A DNA stretch of 64,000 bases from Akkermansia muciniphila (GTDB taxonomy: Bacteria; Verrucomicrobiota; Verrucomicrobiia; Opitutales; Opitutaceae), in NCBI GenBank assembly GCA_945888375.1, contig CAMCZZ010000015.1:1-64000 (forward strand), in the 5' to 3' direction. The translations under genes and the position numbers were made by a program. This document shows positions 42,501 through 52,683 of the stretch, piece after piece (the stretch's first letter is position 1; each line of letters begins with the position of its first letter). Below the pieces are notes generated by a model that saw nothing but the letters and a program-made list of their open reading frames with translations, had not been told where the DNA came from and made no database searches.

Positions 42501-45399
42501 CGACCTTCTCGCCGCCGAACCTGCCCCCACCCCCTTCCTCGCCGCCGGCGCGGCCGAGCTGCGGCTGGAAGGCGCCCGCGAAAACAACCTCAAGAACCTC
42601 TCCCTCTCCATCCCCCACCGCCAGCTCAGCGTGGTCACCGGCGTGTCCGGCTCGGGCAAGAGCACCCTCGCCTTCGACATCATCTTTGCAGAAGGCCAGC
42701 GGCGCTTCATGGATTCGATGAGCGCCTACGCCCGCCAGTTCGTGGAGCAGATGCCCCGCCCCGCCATCGACCGCCTCACCGGCATCCCGCCCACCGTCGC
42801 CATCGAGCAACGCATCACCCGCGGCTCCCGCAAGAGCACCGTCGCCACCATCACCGAGGTCGCCCAATATCTCCGCCTGCTCTACGCCCGCCTCGGCGTG
42901 CAACACCACCCCGACACCGACCGCCCCGTCCAGCCGCTCTCGCCCCCGCAGCTGCAAAAACTCCTCACCAAAGTCCTCGCCACCCCCGCCGCGACCAAGG
43001 CCCGGCACCTCTACCTCTGCGCCCCGCTGATCCGCGGCCGCAAGGGCCACCACCAGCCCATCGCCACCTGGATCGAGAACCATGGCTACGAGCTCATGCG
43101 CGCCGACGGCCGCGTATTTCCCGTCTCCGCCTTCGCCAAACTCGACCGCTACGCCGAGCACGATGTCGAGGTGGTGGTGAGCGATTTGAAGGCGCTCACC
43201 ACCACCTCGGGTCCAAAGTCAAAAGGCTCGGGTGAAAACTCGCAATCCCCCGCCGCGCCCCAGCGCGGCCGCACCCGACCTTCGACCTCCGACCTTAAGG
43301 CCTTCGACAGTGCCAGCGCCGCATTGCACGCGGCGCTGGCACTCGGCAAAGGCGCCTGTTTTCTGCTCACCGAGAAGGGCATCGTCCTGTCCTGGTTTTC
43401 CACCACGCGCACCGACGCCGAGACCGGCGAGAGTTTCCCCGAGCTCGACCCCAAGCATTTCTCGCACAACTCCCCGCGCGGCTGGTGTCCCACCTGTCGC
43501 GGCCACGGCCGCGTCTTCCCCTGGATGCTGGTCCCGGAGGAGGACAACGAGGACGACCCCGCCGCCCGTCTGCGCGCCTTCGGTATCGATTCCGAGGACG
43601 ACGTCGCCGACACCGGCACCCCCTGCCCCGATTGCCACGGCCAGCGCCTCGCCCGCAGCCCCCGCGCGGTGAAACTCCACTTCACCGGCAAACACACCCC
43701 GCTCTCGCTGCCCGCCCTCCTGTCCCTCACTCCCGCCGCCCTCATCGCCACCCTCGACCGCCTCGCCCTCGATGAACGCGGCCGCGCCATCGTGCAGGAC
43801 ATCATACCCCAGATTCGCGAACGCCTGAAGTTCCTCGATCACGTCGGCCTCGGCTACCTCTCCCTCGACCGCCCGACCGACACCCTCAGCGGCGGCGAGG
43901 CCCAGCGCATCCGTCTGGCCGCCCAGCTCGGCACCAACCTCGCCGGCGTGCTCTACGTGCTCGACGAACCCTCCATCGGCCTGCACGCCCGCGACAACGA
44001 GCGCCTGATCGAGACCTTGCTCGCCCTGCGCGACAAAGGGAACACCCTCCTCGTGGTCGAGCACGACGACGAGCTGATGCTGCGTTGCGATCGCCTGATC
44101 GACCTCGGCCCCGCCGCCGGTATCCACGGCGGCGAAATCCTCGCCGAAGGCACTCCCGCCGAAGTGAAGCGCGTTGAAAAATCCCTCACCGGGCGATACC
44201 TCACACGAGGCATCAAACACCCCCTGCGCGGCGCCTACCGCTCCATCGGCCAAAGGGGTTCACGCGTCCAACGTGCCGGCGCGGGCGTCCCAACTGAACC
44301 TTGTTCCTGGCTCACCCTAACCGACGCCCGTCTGCGCAACCTCAAGGGCTTCGACGTGCGCATCCCGCTCGGCCGCCTCACCCTGGTCTGCGGCCCGTCC
44401 GGCGCGGGCAAATCGACCCTCTTCCGCGACCTCCTCTTCCCGGCCGTCACCCACGCGATCAAAACCAAGACGACCAAGCTCACGGGCAAAGCCTACGCCA
44501 AAGCCACCGTCCACGCCTCCGATCTCCTCGCTCCGAGCTCCTCGCTCCTCACTCCCTTCTCCGCGCTCACCGGAGCCCAGGTTTTCAAACAGGTGATCGA
44601 GGTCGACCAGTCCCCCATCGGCAAAACCCCGCGCTCCACCCCCGCCACCTACCTCGGCATCTTCGACCTCATCCGCACCTTTTTCGCGGGCATCCCCGAG
44701 GCAAAAATCCGCGGCTACTCCGCCGGGCGTTTTTCCTTCAATACCGCCGGCGGCCGCTGCGAGACCTGCGCCGGCGCCGGCCGGGTGAAGCTGGAGATGG
44801 CCTTCATGCCCGACACCTACCTGCCCTGCGACGACTGCCGTGGCACCCGTTACGCGCCCGAACTCGCCGACCTGCGTTGGAAGGGCAAAAACATCGCCGA
44901 CGTGCTCGCGCTTACCTTCGAGGAGGCCGTCGCCTATTTCGACTTCCACAGCCAGCTCAGCCAAGTCTGCCAGCTGATGTGCGACTGCGGCCTCGGCTAC
45001 CTCACCCTCGGCCAGTCCAGCCCCACCCTGTCCGGCGGCGAAGCCCAACGCCTCAAACTTGTCACCGAACTGACCCACGGCCTCGCCAGCTACCGCGAAC
45101 GCTCCCGCAACCTCGGTTTTCAAAACCTCTACATCCTCGAGGAGCCGACCATCGGCCTGCACCTGAGCGACTGCGAAAAACTTATCCACGTCCTGCACTC
45201 GCTCGTGGACCAAGGCCACACCGTGATCGTGATCGAGCACCACCTCGACCTCCTCGCGGAAGCCGACTGGATCCTCGAACTCGGCCCTGTCGGCGGCCCG
45301 GATGGCGGGGAGTTGCTCTACCAAGGCCCCCTCGCCGGTCTGCTAAAACAAAAGCATTCGCCCACCGCCCCCTTCTTACGCGCCAAGCTCGGAGGCTAG
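39502..45399 (+). CDS. uvrA: Giant tandem UvrA, two complete UvrA units in one protein
   Basis: This 1965-aa protein recognises DNA damage in nucleotide excision repair. Four ABC ATPase modules are visible. Walker A loops lie near residues 43 (GPSGAGKSS), 684 (GVSGSGKST), 1048 (GVSGSGKST) and 1631 (GPSGAGKST). The matching LSGGE signatures are near residues 519, 872, 1463 and 1843. Each half also has Cys-x-x-Cys zinc motifs, for example [24 protein letters not shown] and CETCAGAG. Halves meet at about residue 1010. Normal UvrA is roughly half this length. As I recall, chlamydial UvrA is also a tandem form. All sites look intact. It starts at GTG 39502. Confidence 0.94.
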   Translation: MARNTAFPRPAAPACIRLRGVRQNNLKGFDLDLPLGRYIVVTGPSGAGKSSLVFDTLHAEGQRRYVETFSAYTRQFLDLLDKPRVDSIENIRPSIAIEQTNTVKTSRSTVGTMTELTDYFKVWFSHVASCFDPATGLPVEDDTPATIWDKASATRASETVVVAFQITRPANLAWPEILASLKGQSYARVLLPDLSTHRLDDLLANPAPLAEATHLFVAQDRLTLTPDARLRFLEAAEQALHFGQGQLHLFAPAAAGTSTPSPLQLVPAGHFSRGLHSPETGRTFRPASPALFSFNSPLGACPRCRGFGRVIEIDLNLAIPDRSLSIADGAIKAWQGETYGESQKDLLRFAKKAGLPVHTPFADLSPAHQKLVLEGEPDYGQPGREWPHAWYGLKGFFSWLEKNTYKTHVRVFLSRYRAYNPCPDCHSTRLQPESLCWKWRGQTLPDLYQLPVAELLDLITASPDAPQRHGTRSLTLDLPTFDPSSSASSAHLALDSIRTRLRYLVQVGLGYLTLDRTSKTLSGGETMRVGLTSCLGTSLVDTLFVLDEPSVGLHPRDIDRLIGIIRTLVEAGNTVVVVEHDEAMIRAADHVLEIGPVPGAKGGHLVFQGDLPALLADPKSLTGAYLSGRHSIATPTTRRPIGHRSLDLGHSSPTAWLTFTGVNKHNLRDLTFRLPLHRFVALSGVSGSGKSTLLDKVIHQGLLAKRRQFTEDAAQIHAITGDEAFTEIVLVDQSPLSRTPRSNPALYTEAWDLIRDLYAKTPAAQAAGYSSSSFSFNAGDGRCDHCQGLGYEKVEMQFLSDVFVPCPVCEGCRFKPEVLAVTHREKSIADLLATSVADALVHFAAEPAIRSRLAVLDEVGLGYLTLGQPLNTLSGGEAQRLKLVKYLGGHTSSALANSGLQPGGALLLLDEPTTGLHRHDVARLLHVLQSLVDRGHSLIVIEHNLDVLKAADWLIEVGPEAGAGGGCIVAEGTPEEVARARTATSPYLAGALLPAFDTSGDLLAAEPAPTPFLAAGAAELRLEGARENNLKNLSLSIPHRQLSVVTGVSGSGKSTLAFDIIFAEGQRRFMDSMSAYARQFVEQMPRPAIDRLTGIPPTVAIEQRITRGSRKSTVATITEVAQYLRLLYARLGVQHHPDTDRPVQPLSPPQLQKLLTKVLATPAATKARHLYLCAPLIRGRKGHHQPIATWIENHGYELMRADGRVFPVSAFAKLDRYAEHDVEVVVSDLKALTTTSGPKSKGSGENSQSPAAPQRGRTRPSTSDLKAFDSASAALHAALALGKGACFLLTEKGIVLSWFSTTRTDAETGESFPELDPKHFSHNSPRGWCPTCRGHGRVFPWMLVPEEDNEDDPAARLRAFGIDSEDDVADTGTPCPDCHGQRLARSPRAVKLHFTGKHTPLSLPALLSLTPAALIATLDRLALDERGRAIVQDIIPQIRERLKFLDHVGLGYLSLDRPTDTLSGGEAQRIRLAAQLGTNLAGVLYVLDEPSIGLHARDNERLIETLLALRDKGNTLLVVEHDDELMLRCDRLIDLGPAAGIHGGEILAEGTPAEVKRVEKSLTGRYLTRGIKHPLRGAYRSIGQRGSRVQRAGAGVPTEPCSWLTLTDARLRNLKGFDVRIPLGRLTLVCGPSGAGKSTLFRDLLFPAVTHAIKTKTTKLTGKAYAKATVHASDLLAPSSSLLTPFSALTGAQVFKQVIEVDQSPIGKTPRSTPATYLGIFDLIRTFFAGIPEAKIRGYSAGRFSFNTAGGRCETCAGAGRVKLEMAFMPDTYLPCDDCRGTRYAPELADLRWKGKNIADVLALTFEEAVAYFDFHSQLSQVCQLMCDCGLGYLTLGQSSPTLSGGEAQRLKLVTELTHGLASYRERSRNLGFQNLYILEEPTIGLHLSDCEKLIHVLHSLVDQGHTVIVIEHHLDLLAEADWILELGPVGGPDGGELLYQGPLAGLLKQKHSPTAPFLRAKLGG

Positions 45400-45416
45400 C
45401 GAAAGCCGGCGCAGGC

Positions 45417-46337
45417 TCACCCCGCAGCCAGGGCCGCATTCGCGGTTAGTTCGGCGTGGAGCCGTGCCAACTCCGGCACCGGGACGCCGAGAAGACGGGC
45501 ACGGCGCAGCGGCTCACCCCAGATCGGATCCAGTTCGAGCGGTCGGCCGGCCAGAAAATCGAGCAAGGTCGAAGGCCGGTAGGCCATGTCCCGGGTGATG
45601 CGCACGTTTTGCTCCAAAAACGCATCCTCAATCTCCACGCCTTCGGCGCGAGCCGCCGCCTGCACTTCACGCATAAGGGCCCACACCCGCGCCTCCCGCG
45701 CGGGGTCGCGCAAGACCTCGTCGCTGGTCAAACCACCCTCCGTGAGCGTCAGACCGTTGAAAGGCACATTCCAGACCAGCTTGCGCCAGCGCACCGCCGC
45801 CAGGCTGGCGGCTACCCTGGCCCGCACCCCGGCACGTCCGAATACCTCGGCCACCGCTTCGGCGCGGCCCTCGGAGGCCCCGGCAAAGGCCCCGAGCTCG
45901 ACGTAGCCCTCGGTCAGACAAGTGGCCCTGCCGGGCGCGAGACGATTTACCCCGACAAAACACAGGCAACCCACCGTGCGCTCTCCGCCGACGACCGCCG
46001 CCACCGCCTCGTCCACCCCGAGGCCGTTTTGGAGGTTCACCACGAGGGTGGCGGGGCCGAGCAAGGGCGGAAGCAGGCGGAAAAGTTCGCTGTTAGCAGT
46101 GGCCTTGAGCGCGACCACCACCAGATCCACCGGCCCGATCTCGCCGGGCTCGCCGGCCACCTGCGCCGGTCGCAAGTGCCGGGTCTCGCCCGCCCAGTCT
46201 AGGGTTACGCCCTCCGCACGCAGGAGGTCCCGGTCACTCCGCGCCAGATAGGACACCTCGCAGCCGGCCAGCACCATGCGACCGCCATAATAAAGCCCCA
46301 GCGCACCCGCCCCGACCACCGCGATCGTTTTGATCAT
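45417..46337 (-). CDS. panE: 2-dehydropantoate 2-reductase
   Basis: This 306-aa NADPH-dependent enzyme reduces ketopantoate in coenzyme A synthesis. IAVVGAGALGLYYGGRMVLA is the Rossmann motif. VVVALKATANSELFRLLPPL and VVNLQNGLGVDEAVAAVVGG follow. VRWRKLVWNVPFNGLTLTEG has the catalytic Lys and Asn, and YRPSTLLDFLAGRPLELDPI the C-terminal block. The start overlaps the DUF2937-like gene stop as ATGA. Other ketoacid reductases share the fold, so substrate certainty is moderate. Confidence 0.9.
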   Translation of the reverse strand: MIKTIAVVGAGALGLYYGGRMVLAGCEVSYLARSDRDLLRAEGVTLDWAGETRHLRPAQVAGEPGEIGPVDLVVVALKATANSELFRLLPPLLGPATLVVNLQNGLGVDEAVAAVVGGERTVGCLCFVGVNRLAPGRATCLTEGYVELGAFAGASEGRAEAVAEVFGRAGVRARVAASLAAVRWRKLVWNVPFNGLTLTEGGLTSDEVLRDPAREARVWALMREVQAAARAEGVEIEDAFLEQNVRITRDMAYRPSTLLDFLAGRPLELDPIWGEPLRRARLLGVPVPELARLHAELTANAALAAG

Positions 46338-46951
46338 AAGACTATCCGTGGCCCGTCGCCAGGGACGCGGTCAACCTCATCTTCCGGTCCCCGCTTGGCC
46401 GCCCGCCAGCGCACCCGCCCCAGTAGCGCGCGCCCCGGCAGGACCACGAAGATCCGATATAACACGAGTGCCAAGACCATGCCGGCGCCGGCATAGACCA
46501 AGCCCTCGGTCGTGACCGGCACCGCCGGCTTGAAAACCGCCCACGCCCGCGCCGCGATGCCCGCATCGACCTGGCGGAGAAAAACGAAAGGCCGCTCCCA
46601 GAGCGCAGCCGCTCGCAGGGCCGCCTCCGCCGTCTCCAAATCCAGCACCCTCGCCTGTGCCTCGGCGATGGCGTCGCCCAGTCGAGCCACCGGGGCCGCC
46701 GCCTGCGCCCGGGTAGTCTCGATCAACCGCGCCAGAGTGATGCCGCTCTCGCGGGCGACGGCCTCATAGCGGGCCAAAGTCAGCCGAGCCTCGTCGAGGT
46801 GTCCGCCAAGGCGTTGCAGGTATTGCTGGTAAAACTCCGGCGCCTGCGAGAGCCCGACCGCACCAAGCACGCAAAGCGCGCGATCAAGCAAACGCTCGCC
46901 CGCGCGCGCAAGAGGGCGCAACGGGGCGGTCCAGGCGCGTCGAGACATCAT
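46334..46951 (-). CDS. DUF2937-like membrane protein
   Basis: This 205-aa protein has a hydrophobic segment near each end and a helical middle. LDRALCVLGAVGLSQAPEFY followed by QYLQRLGGHLDEARLTLARY matches the DUF2937 pattern as I know it. GLVYAGAGMVLALVLYRIFV is the C-terminal membrane helix. No function is known for the family. I chose ATG 46951. It is coupled to panE by a 4-base overlap and divergent from the ExoD-like gene. Confidence 0.8.
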   Translation of the reverse strand: MMSRRAWTAPLRPLARAGERLLDRALCVLGAVGLSQAPEFYQQYLQRLGGHLDEARLTLARYEAVARESGITLARLIETTRAQAAAPVARLGDAIAEAQARVLDLETAEAALRAAALWERPFVFLRQVDAGIAARAWAVFKPAVPVTTEGLVYAGAGMVLALVLYRIFVVLPGRALLGRVRWRAAKRGPEDEVDRVPGDGPRIVL

Positions 46952-47051
46952 TCCCGCAGTTTGCGGTCTTGGAATCCCGGGTGCAACGCCGGGCTGTTTC
47001 CCTCCGCAAACGCCTCGCCTTGGCGAAATGCAGGCCAATTAATCCACCATC

Positions 47052-47747
47052 GTGTCCTCCTCCGCACCCGCCACCCCTCCGCCACCCAAACCATCCCCGG
47101 GCCACACCGACGACCGGCTCGGCGACGCCCTGCGCCACTTGGCCGCGCGTTTTGCCGACCGGCCCACCCCGCTGGGGGAGGTCCTGGATACGCTGGGTCC
47201 GCGGGCCTCCGCCCTTCTAGTAGTCATCTGCGCCCTGCCCTTCTCCACCCCGATCAGCATCCCCGGCCTTTCCACGCCTTTCGGCCTGGTCATCCTGCTC
47301 CTGGCGGCGCGTTACCTGGGCGGTCTCCCGCCCTGGCTCCCGGGCCGCTTGCGGCGGGTGGAACTCCCGCCTTCCTTTCTCGGCAAACTGCTCGCCGCCA
47401 GCGCCCGGTTGGTGGGCTGGCTCGAACACCGGCTGCGCCCCGGGCGCCTCGCCTCGCTGGTCGATCAGGAGTGGAAACTGCGCCTTCACACCACAGTCGT
47501 GATTCTGGCCGCCCTGCTCCTCATGCTCCCGCTCCCCCCTCTCCCTCCCTTTACCAACACGCTGCCCGCATTGGTGGCCGTGGTCATGACCATGGCTGCG
47601 CTCAAGCGAGACGGCGCGGGCGTGCTGGCCGGCTACGGCCTGTTTGTTTTCACCATCGGCTACTTTGTTTTCTGGGGCGCGATCGTGCTCGAGACCTTTC
47701 GGCGCTTCGGCGGAAAGGTGCTGGAACTTTTCACGGGCGGGGCCTGA
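47052..47747 (+). CDS. ExoD-like membrane protein
   Basis: This 231-aa protein has a Pro-rich start followed by LGEVLDTLGPRASALLVVIC, ALPFSTPISIPGLSTPFGLV and LAARYLGGLPPWLPGRLRRV. This is the ExoD/PF06055 pattern. Three or four hydrophobic segments are visible. In rhizobia exoD mutants are affected in exopolysaccharide and stress tolerance, but the mechanism is unknown. It starts at GTG 47052 and converges with the RlmI-like gene, 13 bases away. Confidence 0.87.
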   Translation: MSSSAPATPPPPKPSPGHTDDRLGDALRHLAARFADRPTPLGEVLDTLGPRASALLVVICALPFSTPISIPGLSTPFGLVILLLAARYLGGLPPWLPGRLRRVELPPSFLGKLLAASARLVGWLEHRLRPGRLASLVDQEWKLRLHTTVVILAALLLMLPLPPLPPFTNTLPALVAVVMTMAALKRDGAGVLAGYGLFVFTIGYFVFWGAIVLETFRRFGGKVLELFTGGA

Positions 47748-47760
47748 GCGGCCGCAGCGC

Positions 47761-49086
47761 TCACCAGACCCGCGCCCAGAGCAGCTTGAGGTAACGGCTC
47801 TCCAGACAGTTGGAATAAACCGGATGATCCGCTCCGGGCCCCGAACGCTCGAAGAACTGCAGCCGGCGGTTCAAGCGGTGCGCCCCCTTGATGACGTGTT
47901 CCTCGAAATCCTCGAGCGAGAGCAGGCCGGAGCAGGAACAGGTCACAAACACCCCGCCCGGCTTTACCAGGGCAAGGGCTAGCTGGTTAAGATCCTCGTA
48001 TTTGCGCCGACCCTCGGCGTTGCCGGCGGCCTCGCGGGTGAAGATGAGCTTGGGCGGATCGAGCACGACGACGTCCCATTTCTCGCCGTTCTGGGCCATC
48101 TGGCGGGCATAGGCAAAGGCATCGGTGTGAACAAATTTTATCCGCGCCTGGTTGAGGTTGGCATTACGCTTGGCTTGGGCGAGGGCGGCCTCGTCGAGAT
48201 CCACCGCAGTCACATCCTCAGCCCCGCCGGTGAGTTTGGCATTGAGCGAGAAACCCGCACTGTAGCAGCACAGGTCGAGCACGCGGGCGCCGCGGGTGAA
48301 CTTCGCGAGCAGGCGACGGTTTTCGCGCTGATCGCAGAAAAAACCGGTCTTGTGGCCCTCGGCGAAGTCCACCTCGTAACGGATGCCGTGCTCGCGGATC
48401 TTCACCCGGGCAGGGGCGGCGGCGTTGGTTTCGTTGAACCAGCTCGGCTTGATGCCCTCGAGCGAGCCAAGGTCATGGTCAACGTGCACGCGGGCGAATT
48501 TCGTGCCGGCCAATTCATGGAGCAGCGGCAGCCAGCCGGGCAGGCGGCGGGCCATGCCAAAGCTGGTGACTTCGCAGAGTAGGGTATCGGCGTAGCGGTC
48601 CACGATCAGACCGGAGAGCCCGTCACCGTCGGAGTTGACCAGACGATAGGCGTCGGTGGTCGCATCAAGTTGGAAGATATCACGCCGGAGCGCGACCGCC
48701 CGGCGCAGGGCGGTCTCGAAATAGGCCTCGCCGAGCAGGGCGTCCGCCCCGTGGGCAACGACGCGCAGGACCATCTTGGCGCGGGGGTTGTAGACGCCGA
48801 TGCCGAGGGGCTGGCCGCCCTTGTCATAGACGTTGACCAGATCGCCCGGACGCGCGTCGGAAGAGGCCTCGCCCATCAGGCGCGGAAAGATGGCGGGCTG
48901 GAAGGTGAAGTATTTCAACTGCACCCAGGGGCGAAGACGCTCCGCCGGGGGCACTGGCGGCGGCAACTGCCGCCCGCCGCCCGGAGCCGGCGCAGGTTGG
49001 AGCAGGCTCTCGTCGTCACCTTCCGCGTAAGGTTCGGCTGAAGGCTCGGAAGACGGCGGGATGGAGGCGGACGGGGCGCGTTGCAT
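47761..49086 (-). CDS. RlmI-like rRNA (cytosine-C5) methyltransferase
   Basis: This 441-aa protein has about 50 disordered residues, then a PUA-like domain (FTFQPAIFPRLMGEA, GDLVNVYDKGGQPLGIGVYN), then a middle domain (SDGDGLSGLIVDRYADTLLC). The SAM-binding domain follows, with GHKTGFFCDQRENRRLL, VLDLCCYSAGFSLNA, VTAVDLDEAAL and VVVLDPPKLIFTR. Family members methylate 23S rRNA (C1962 in E. coli). The motif Cys in CSCSGLLS near the C-terminus is also typical. Specificity is inferred from overall similarity. Confidence 0.92.
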   Translation of the reverse strand: MQRAPSASIPPSSEPSAEPYAEGDDESLLQPAPAPGGGRQLPPPVPPAERLRPWVQLKYFTFQPAIFPRLMGEASSDARPGDLVNVYDKGGQPLGIGVYNPRAKMVLRVVAHGADALLGEAYFETALRRAVALRRDIFQLDATTDAYRLVNSDGDGLSGLIVDRYADTLLCEVTSFGMARRLPGWLPLLHELAGTKFARVHVDHDLGSLEGIKPSWFNETNAAAPARVKIREHGIRYEVDFAEGHKTGFFCDQRENRRLLAKFTRGARVLDLCCYSAGFSLNAKLTGGAEDVTAVDLDEAALAQAKRNANLNQARIKFVHTDAFAYARQMAQNGEKWDVVVLDPPKLIFTREAAGNAEGRRKYEDLNQLALALVKPGGVFVTCSCSGLLSLEDFEEHVIKGAHRLNRRLQFFERSGPGADHPVYSNCLESRYLKLLWARVW

Positions 49087-49230
49087 GATTCGTTAGGCCG
49101 ACGGGAAAACCGCAAAGCCGGCGCGCCGGCGACGTTTTTCTCCGCGACCATGCCCACGTGTCGGTTGACGCCAACGGCGGCGGCGGGCTTAAAGACATGC
49201 GTCGCCGGCTACCACCCCACCCTTCCCCGC

Positions 49231-50190
49231 ATGAAAAAACTCTTCTGGTTCGCCCTCGCCTTCGCGCTGGCCGCCTACCTCGGCGTCATCCTCAAAAACA
49301 CATGGGAAACCACCGAGTTCTTCCTGGCCAACGGCCGAGAAGCCACGGTCAAGGTGGGCAAAAAATATAACGAGTCCCGTTGGGCAGAACCGCTGCCGAT
49401 CAAAAAAATCTCTGCCTACACCGGCACGATGGCAGACACACACGGGGTCCTCATCGAAACCGACTGGGCCTTAAACGAAAAGCAGACCTACCCGATCCGC
49501 TTCCTCCTGCGCGACGTCGCGGCGGAGGCACGACGGATGTCGGTGCGGGAGTTATCCAATAATATCCGCTTGCACACCAAGGAGGACGGCACCCCGGTGA
49601 CCTTGCAGGACACCGATCTGTTTGAACGCGCCCTCGACAAGGCCATGGGGCCGCCCGCCCCGGGCGTCCACCTCCGACCCCGCCCCGTGGCCGAGGCCGC
49701 CCCGGATACCACCGCCCCCACGGTGCCCTTCCTGATCGTCGAGCCCGGCGCCCTCGCCTGGCAGGTGATCTGGAGCAACACCCAAGCAGGCGAGTGGGCG
49801 GTGCTGGTGGCGTGGCTGCTCACCTTGCAATGGCTTTTCACCCACGCCTGGGGCCTGCCCTGGCGGTCCGCTCTTCGACCCAAGGCCGACAAAAAAGACT
49901 TTGTGCATCCTTCTTTGCGCCGCATCGAGGCCGACCGACCCGATGCCCCGAAGGCCAAAATAGCATACAAGCCTCGCAAAACCCCAGCCGCGGAGGCTCC
50001 GCCCGTCGCTCCCGAAACCCCCGCTCCCGCCCGCCCCTCCATCCCCCTGCCCCCCAGCGTGGTTGCCCCCACGGTCGAGCCGCCCGTGCCCTACTCAACC
50101 GCCACCACCGCCCCGCCCTTCGAAACCCCGGAGGGCACAGGCGAGCCCGCCTTGAAGCTGGCCCGAAAGAAAAATCCCGAGACCAACTGA
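49231..50190 (+). CDS. Membrane protein of unknown function with Pro-rich tail
   Basis: I do not recognise this 319-aa protein. It has an N-terminal membrane helix (KKLFWFALAFALAAYLGVIL), a periplasmic-looking region with beta strands (NGREATVKVGKKYNESR, ISAYTGTMADTHGVLIETDW) and a second helix (WAVLVAWLLTLQWLFTHAWG). A long Pro-, Ala- and Lys-rich tail follows. I chose ATG 49231, which begins at the first helix. It is divergent from the RlmI-like gene and the CoA-transferase gene begins 122 bases downstream. Confidence 0.7.
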   Translation: MKKLFWFALAFALAAYLGVILKNTWETTEFFLANGREATVKVGKKYNESRWAEPLPIKKISAYTGTMADTHGVLIETDWALNEKQTYPIRFLLRDVAAEARRMSVRELSNNIRLHTKEDGTPVTLQDTDLFERALDKAMGPPAPGVHLRPRPVAEAAPDTTAPTVPFLIVEPGALAWQVIWSNTQAGEWAVLVAWLLTLQWLFTHAWGLPWRSALRPKADKKDFVHPSLRRIEADRPDAPKAKIAYKPRKTPAAEAPPVAPETPAPARPSIPLPPSVVAPTVEPPVPYSTATTAPPFETPEGTGEPALKLARKKNPETN

Positions 50191-50312
50191 CCGCAGGTCG
50201 AGTGCCGTGCGAAGCGAGTAGAGAAAGCGGCAGCTGCAAGTTTCGGAATGGAACTGCGGATGCTTGAGCCGGCCCGGCTTGCCCCCTCACCCAAAGCGCG
50301 GAAACGCCTCTC

Positions 50313-51809
50313 ATGCCTTTTACCTTCCCTGTCCTCACCGCCGCCGAGGCCGCCGCTCTGATCCCGCACGGCGCTACCGTGGCGTTCGGTGGTTTCACGC
50401 CCGCTGGCACACCGAAGGAGATCCCTGCCGCTCTCGCTACCCGCGCCCTTTCCGAACACGACGCCGGCCGCCCCTTCCAGATAGGCGTGATCACCGGCGC
50501 CTCCACCGGCCCCTCCCTCGACGGCGCCCTCGCCCGGGCCGATGCCATCTCCTTCCGCACGCCCTACCAATCCGACCCCGACCTGCGCCAAGCCATCAAC
50601 ACCGGGCGCGTGCGCTTCTTCGACCTCCACCTCAGCCAGGTCGCCCAACACGTCCGCACCGGCGCCCTCGGCCCCCTTCACTGGACCATTCTGGAGGCTT
50701 CCGATCTCACGCCCGACGGCCGCGTCATCTTGACGAGTGGCGTTGGCGCCGCCCCCACCTTCGCCCGCCTCGGCGAGCGCATCCTCATCGAGCTAAACGC
50801 CCGCCACCCCTCCACCCTCCGCGGCCTGCACGATATCTATGAGCCCGTGGATCCGCCCCACCGGGGCGAGATCCCGCTCTACGACGTCTCCGACCGGATC
50901 GGCCAACCCTGGCTCCAACTCGATCCCGCCAAGATCGCCGGCGTGGTCCTCACCGACCGCGAAGATGAAACCGCCGCCTTCGCCGCGCCCGATGCCATCA
51001 CCACCCGCATCGGGGCAAACGTGGCCGATTTCCTCGCCGCCGAACTCCGCGCCAGACGAATCCCAGCCGGATTCCTGCCGCTGCAATCCGGCGTGGGAGA
51101 CATCGCCAATGCCGTCCTCGGCGCCCTCGGCGCCCACCCGGAGATCCCCCGCTTTTCGATGTATTCGGAAGTGCTCCAGGACGCCTCCCTCGCCCTGCTG
51201 CGCACCGGCAAGTTGCAGTTTGCCAGCGGATGCTCGCTTACCCTCAGCCCGCCCGCCCTCCAAGGCCTCTACGCCGACTGGGCTGAACTACGCTCGCGCC
51301 TCGTTCTCCGCCCTCAGGAAATCACCAACCACCCCGAAATCGTCCGCCGCCTCGGCATCATCTCGGTCAACACCGCCCTCGAGGCCGACCTTCAGGGCAA
51401 CATCAACAGCACCCACCTCTTCGGCCAGACCCTGATGAACGGCATCGGCGGCTCGGGCGATTTCACCCGCAACGCCCACCTGTCCATCTTCACCTGCCCC
51501 TCGCTCCAGAAAGGCGGTAAAATCAGCACGCTCGTGCCGCACGTTACCCACGCCGACCACAGCGAACACTCGGTGCAGGTGATCGTCACCGAGCGCGGCG
51601 TGGCCGACCTGCGCCGCCTCGACCCCCGCCAGCGCGCCGAACGCATCATCGCGAAATGCGCCCACCCCGATTTCCGCGAAGACCTGCGCCGCTACCTCGC
51701 CCTCTGCCGCGAAGGCCACGAACCCTTCGCCTTCGAGCACGCCTTCGCCTTCCACCGCCGCTTCCAACAAACCGGCGACATGCGCGGCGCCTTCAGCGCC
51801 CCCGCCTGA
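50313..51809 (+). CDS. Acetate/succinate CoA-transferase (acetyl-CoA hydrolase family)
   Basis: This 498-aa protein transfers CoA between acids, most likely succinyl-CoA and acetate. [20 protein letters not shown] and [20 protein letters not shown] are the N-terminal blocks. [20 protein letters not shown] contains the catalytic Glu that forms the glutamyl-CoA intermediate. [20 protein letters not shown] and [20 protein letters not shown] are typical of succinate:acetate CoA-transferases. Its 3' end overlaps the convergent ymdB gene by 17 bases. Confidence 0.92.
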   Translation: MPFTFPVLTAAEAAALIPHGATVAFGGFTPAGTPKEIPAALATRALSEHDAGRPFQIGVITGASTGPSLDGALARADAISFRTPYQSDPDLRQAINTGRVRFFDLHLSQVAQHVRTGALGPLHWTILEASDLTPDGRVILTSGVGAAPTFARLGERILIELNARHPSTLRGLHDIYEPVDPPHRGEIPLYDVSDRIGQPWLQLDPAKIAGVVLTDREDETAAFAAPDAITTRIGANVADFLAAELRARRIPAGFLPLQSGVGDIANAVLGALGAHPEIPRFSMYSEVLQDASLALLRTGKLQFASGCSLTLSPPALQGLYADWAELRSRLVLRPQEITNHPEIVRRLGIISVNTALEADLQGNINSTHLFGQTLMNGIGGSGDFTRNAHLSIFTCPSLQKGGKISTLVPHVTHADHSEHSVQVIVTERGVADLRRLDPRQRAERIIAKCAHPDFREDLRRYLALCREGHEPFAFEHAFAFHRRFQQTGDMRGAFSAPA

Positions 51810-52581
51810 GGTGGAGGAGCTCCACTTTGAGCGTGCGTTTCTCGACCTCGTCGTAGTCCACCACCGCGCCCGAGATGCGCACGTCGCCCTCCGCGACCTC
51901 CAGCTTGCGCGGCATGCCGTCGAGGAAACGCTCCACCACCGGCTTGATCTCGCGCCCCAGCACCGACGCATACGGCCCGGTCATGCCGACGTCGCACATA
52001 AAGCCCGTCCCGCCCGGCAGCACGCAGGCGTCCGCCGTCGGCACGTGGGTGTGGGTGCCGAGCACCGCCACCGCCCGCCCGTCGAGGTGCCAGCCGAGCG
52101 CGATTTTTTCGCTCGTCGCCTCCATGTGCGCTTCCACGAAAAACCCGTCCGCCTCCGCCGCCAGTTTCCGCAGCATGGTGTCCGCCCCCAGAAAGGGACA
52201 CTCCGCCTTCAAGCCCATGAAGGTCCTCCCCAGCACGGTAAACACCGCCAGGCGAAAGCCCTTCACGTTGACGATCACATGGTCCGCCCCGGGACAGGCA
52301 CCAGGCAGGTTGGCCGGGCGGCAGACTCTGGGGAAATCGTCGATCTCCACCTCCCAGCCACGCTGGTCCCACACGTGATCGCCTAGCGTGATGGCATCGA
52401 CGCCGCTCTGGAGCAGACCTTTGGCGATGCCGCCGTTAATGCCCGCGCCCGCCGCCGCGTTTTCTCCATTGGCAATGACCGCGTCGAGTTTCAGCTCGGA
52501 ACGCAGACGCGGCAACCGCTCCATCAACATCTCCCGCCCCGGCCGCCCGACGATATCGCCCACAAATAAGATTCGTAACAT
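51793..52581 (-). CDS. ymdB: YmdB-type metallophosphoesterase
   Basis: This 262-aa protein belongs to the TIGR00282/YmdB group of dinuclear metal phosphodiesterases. It opens [20 protein letters not shown], with Asp, then [20 protein letters not shown] with Asn-Glu-Asn. [40 protein letters not shown] and [20 protein letters not shown] give the His ligands. Bacillus YmdB hydrolyses cyclic AMP-type nucleotides and affects development. I chose ATG 52581. It converges with the CoA-transferase gene. Confidence 0.92.
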   Translation of the reverse strand: MLRILFVGDIVGRPGREMLMERLPRLRSELKLDAVIANGENAAAGAGINGGIAKGLLQSGVDAITLGDHVWDQRGWEVEIDDFPRVCRPANLPGACPGADHVIVNVKGFRLAVFTVLGRTFMGLKAECPFLGADTMLRKLAAEADGFFVEAHMEATSEKIALGWHLDGRAVAVLGTHTHVPTADACVLPGGTGFMCDVGMTGPYASVLGREIKPVVERFLDGMPRKLEVAEGDVRISGAVVDYDEVEKRTLKVELLHLRRGR

Positions 52582-52683
52582 CCGCGCACCGTGCGGACCG
52601 AGCGGCCTCCGTCCAAGTCTAAACCCGGATACCGCGCTTATCGCGGGATCCGGCCTCAAGGCAACGGCTCCGTCCGCGCCTCC

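Noticed and set aside
51793-51809. 17-base overlap of the CoA-transferase and ymdB 3' ends as an antisense control element
   Set aside because: Short convergent overlaps are common in compact genomes; no structure or repeat is visible.
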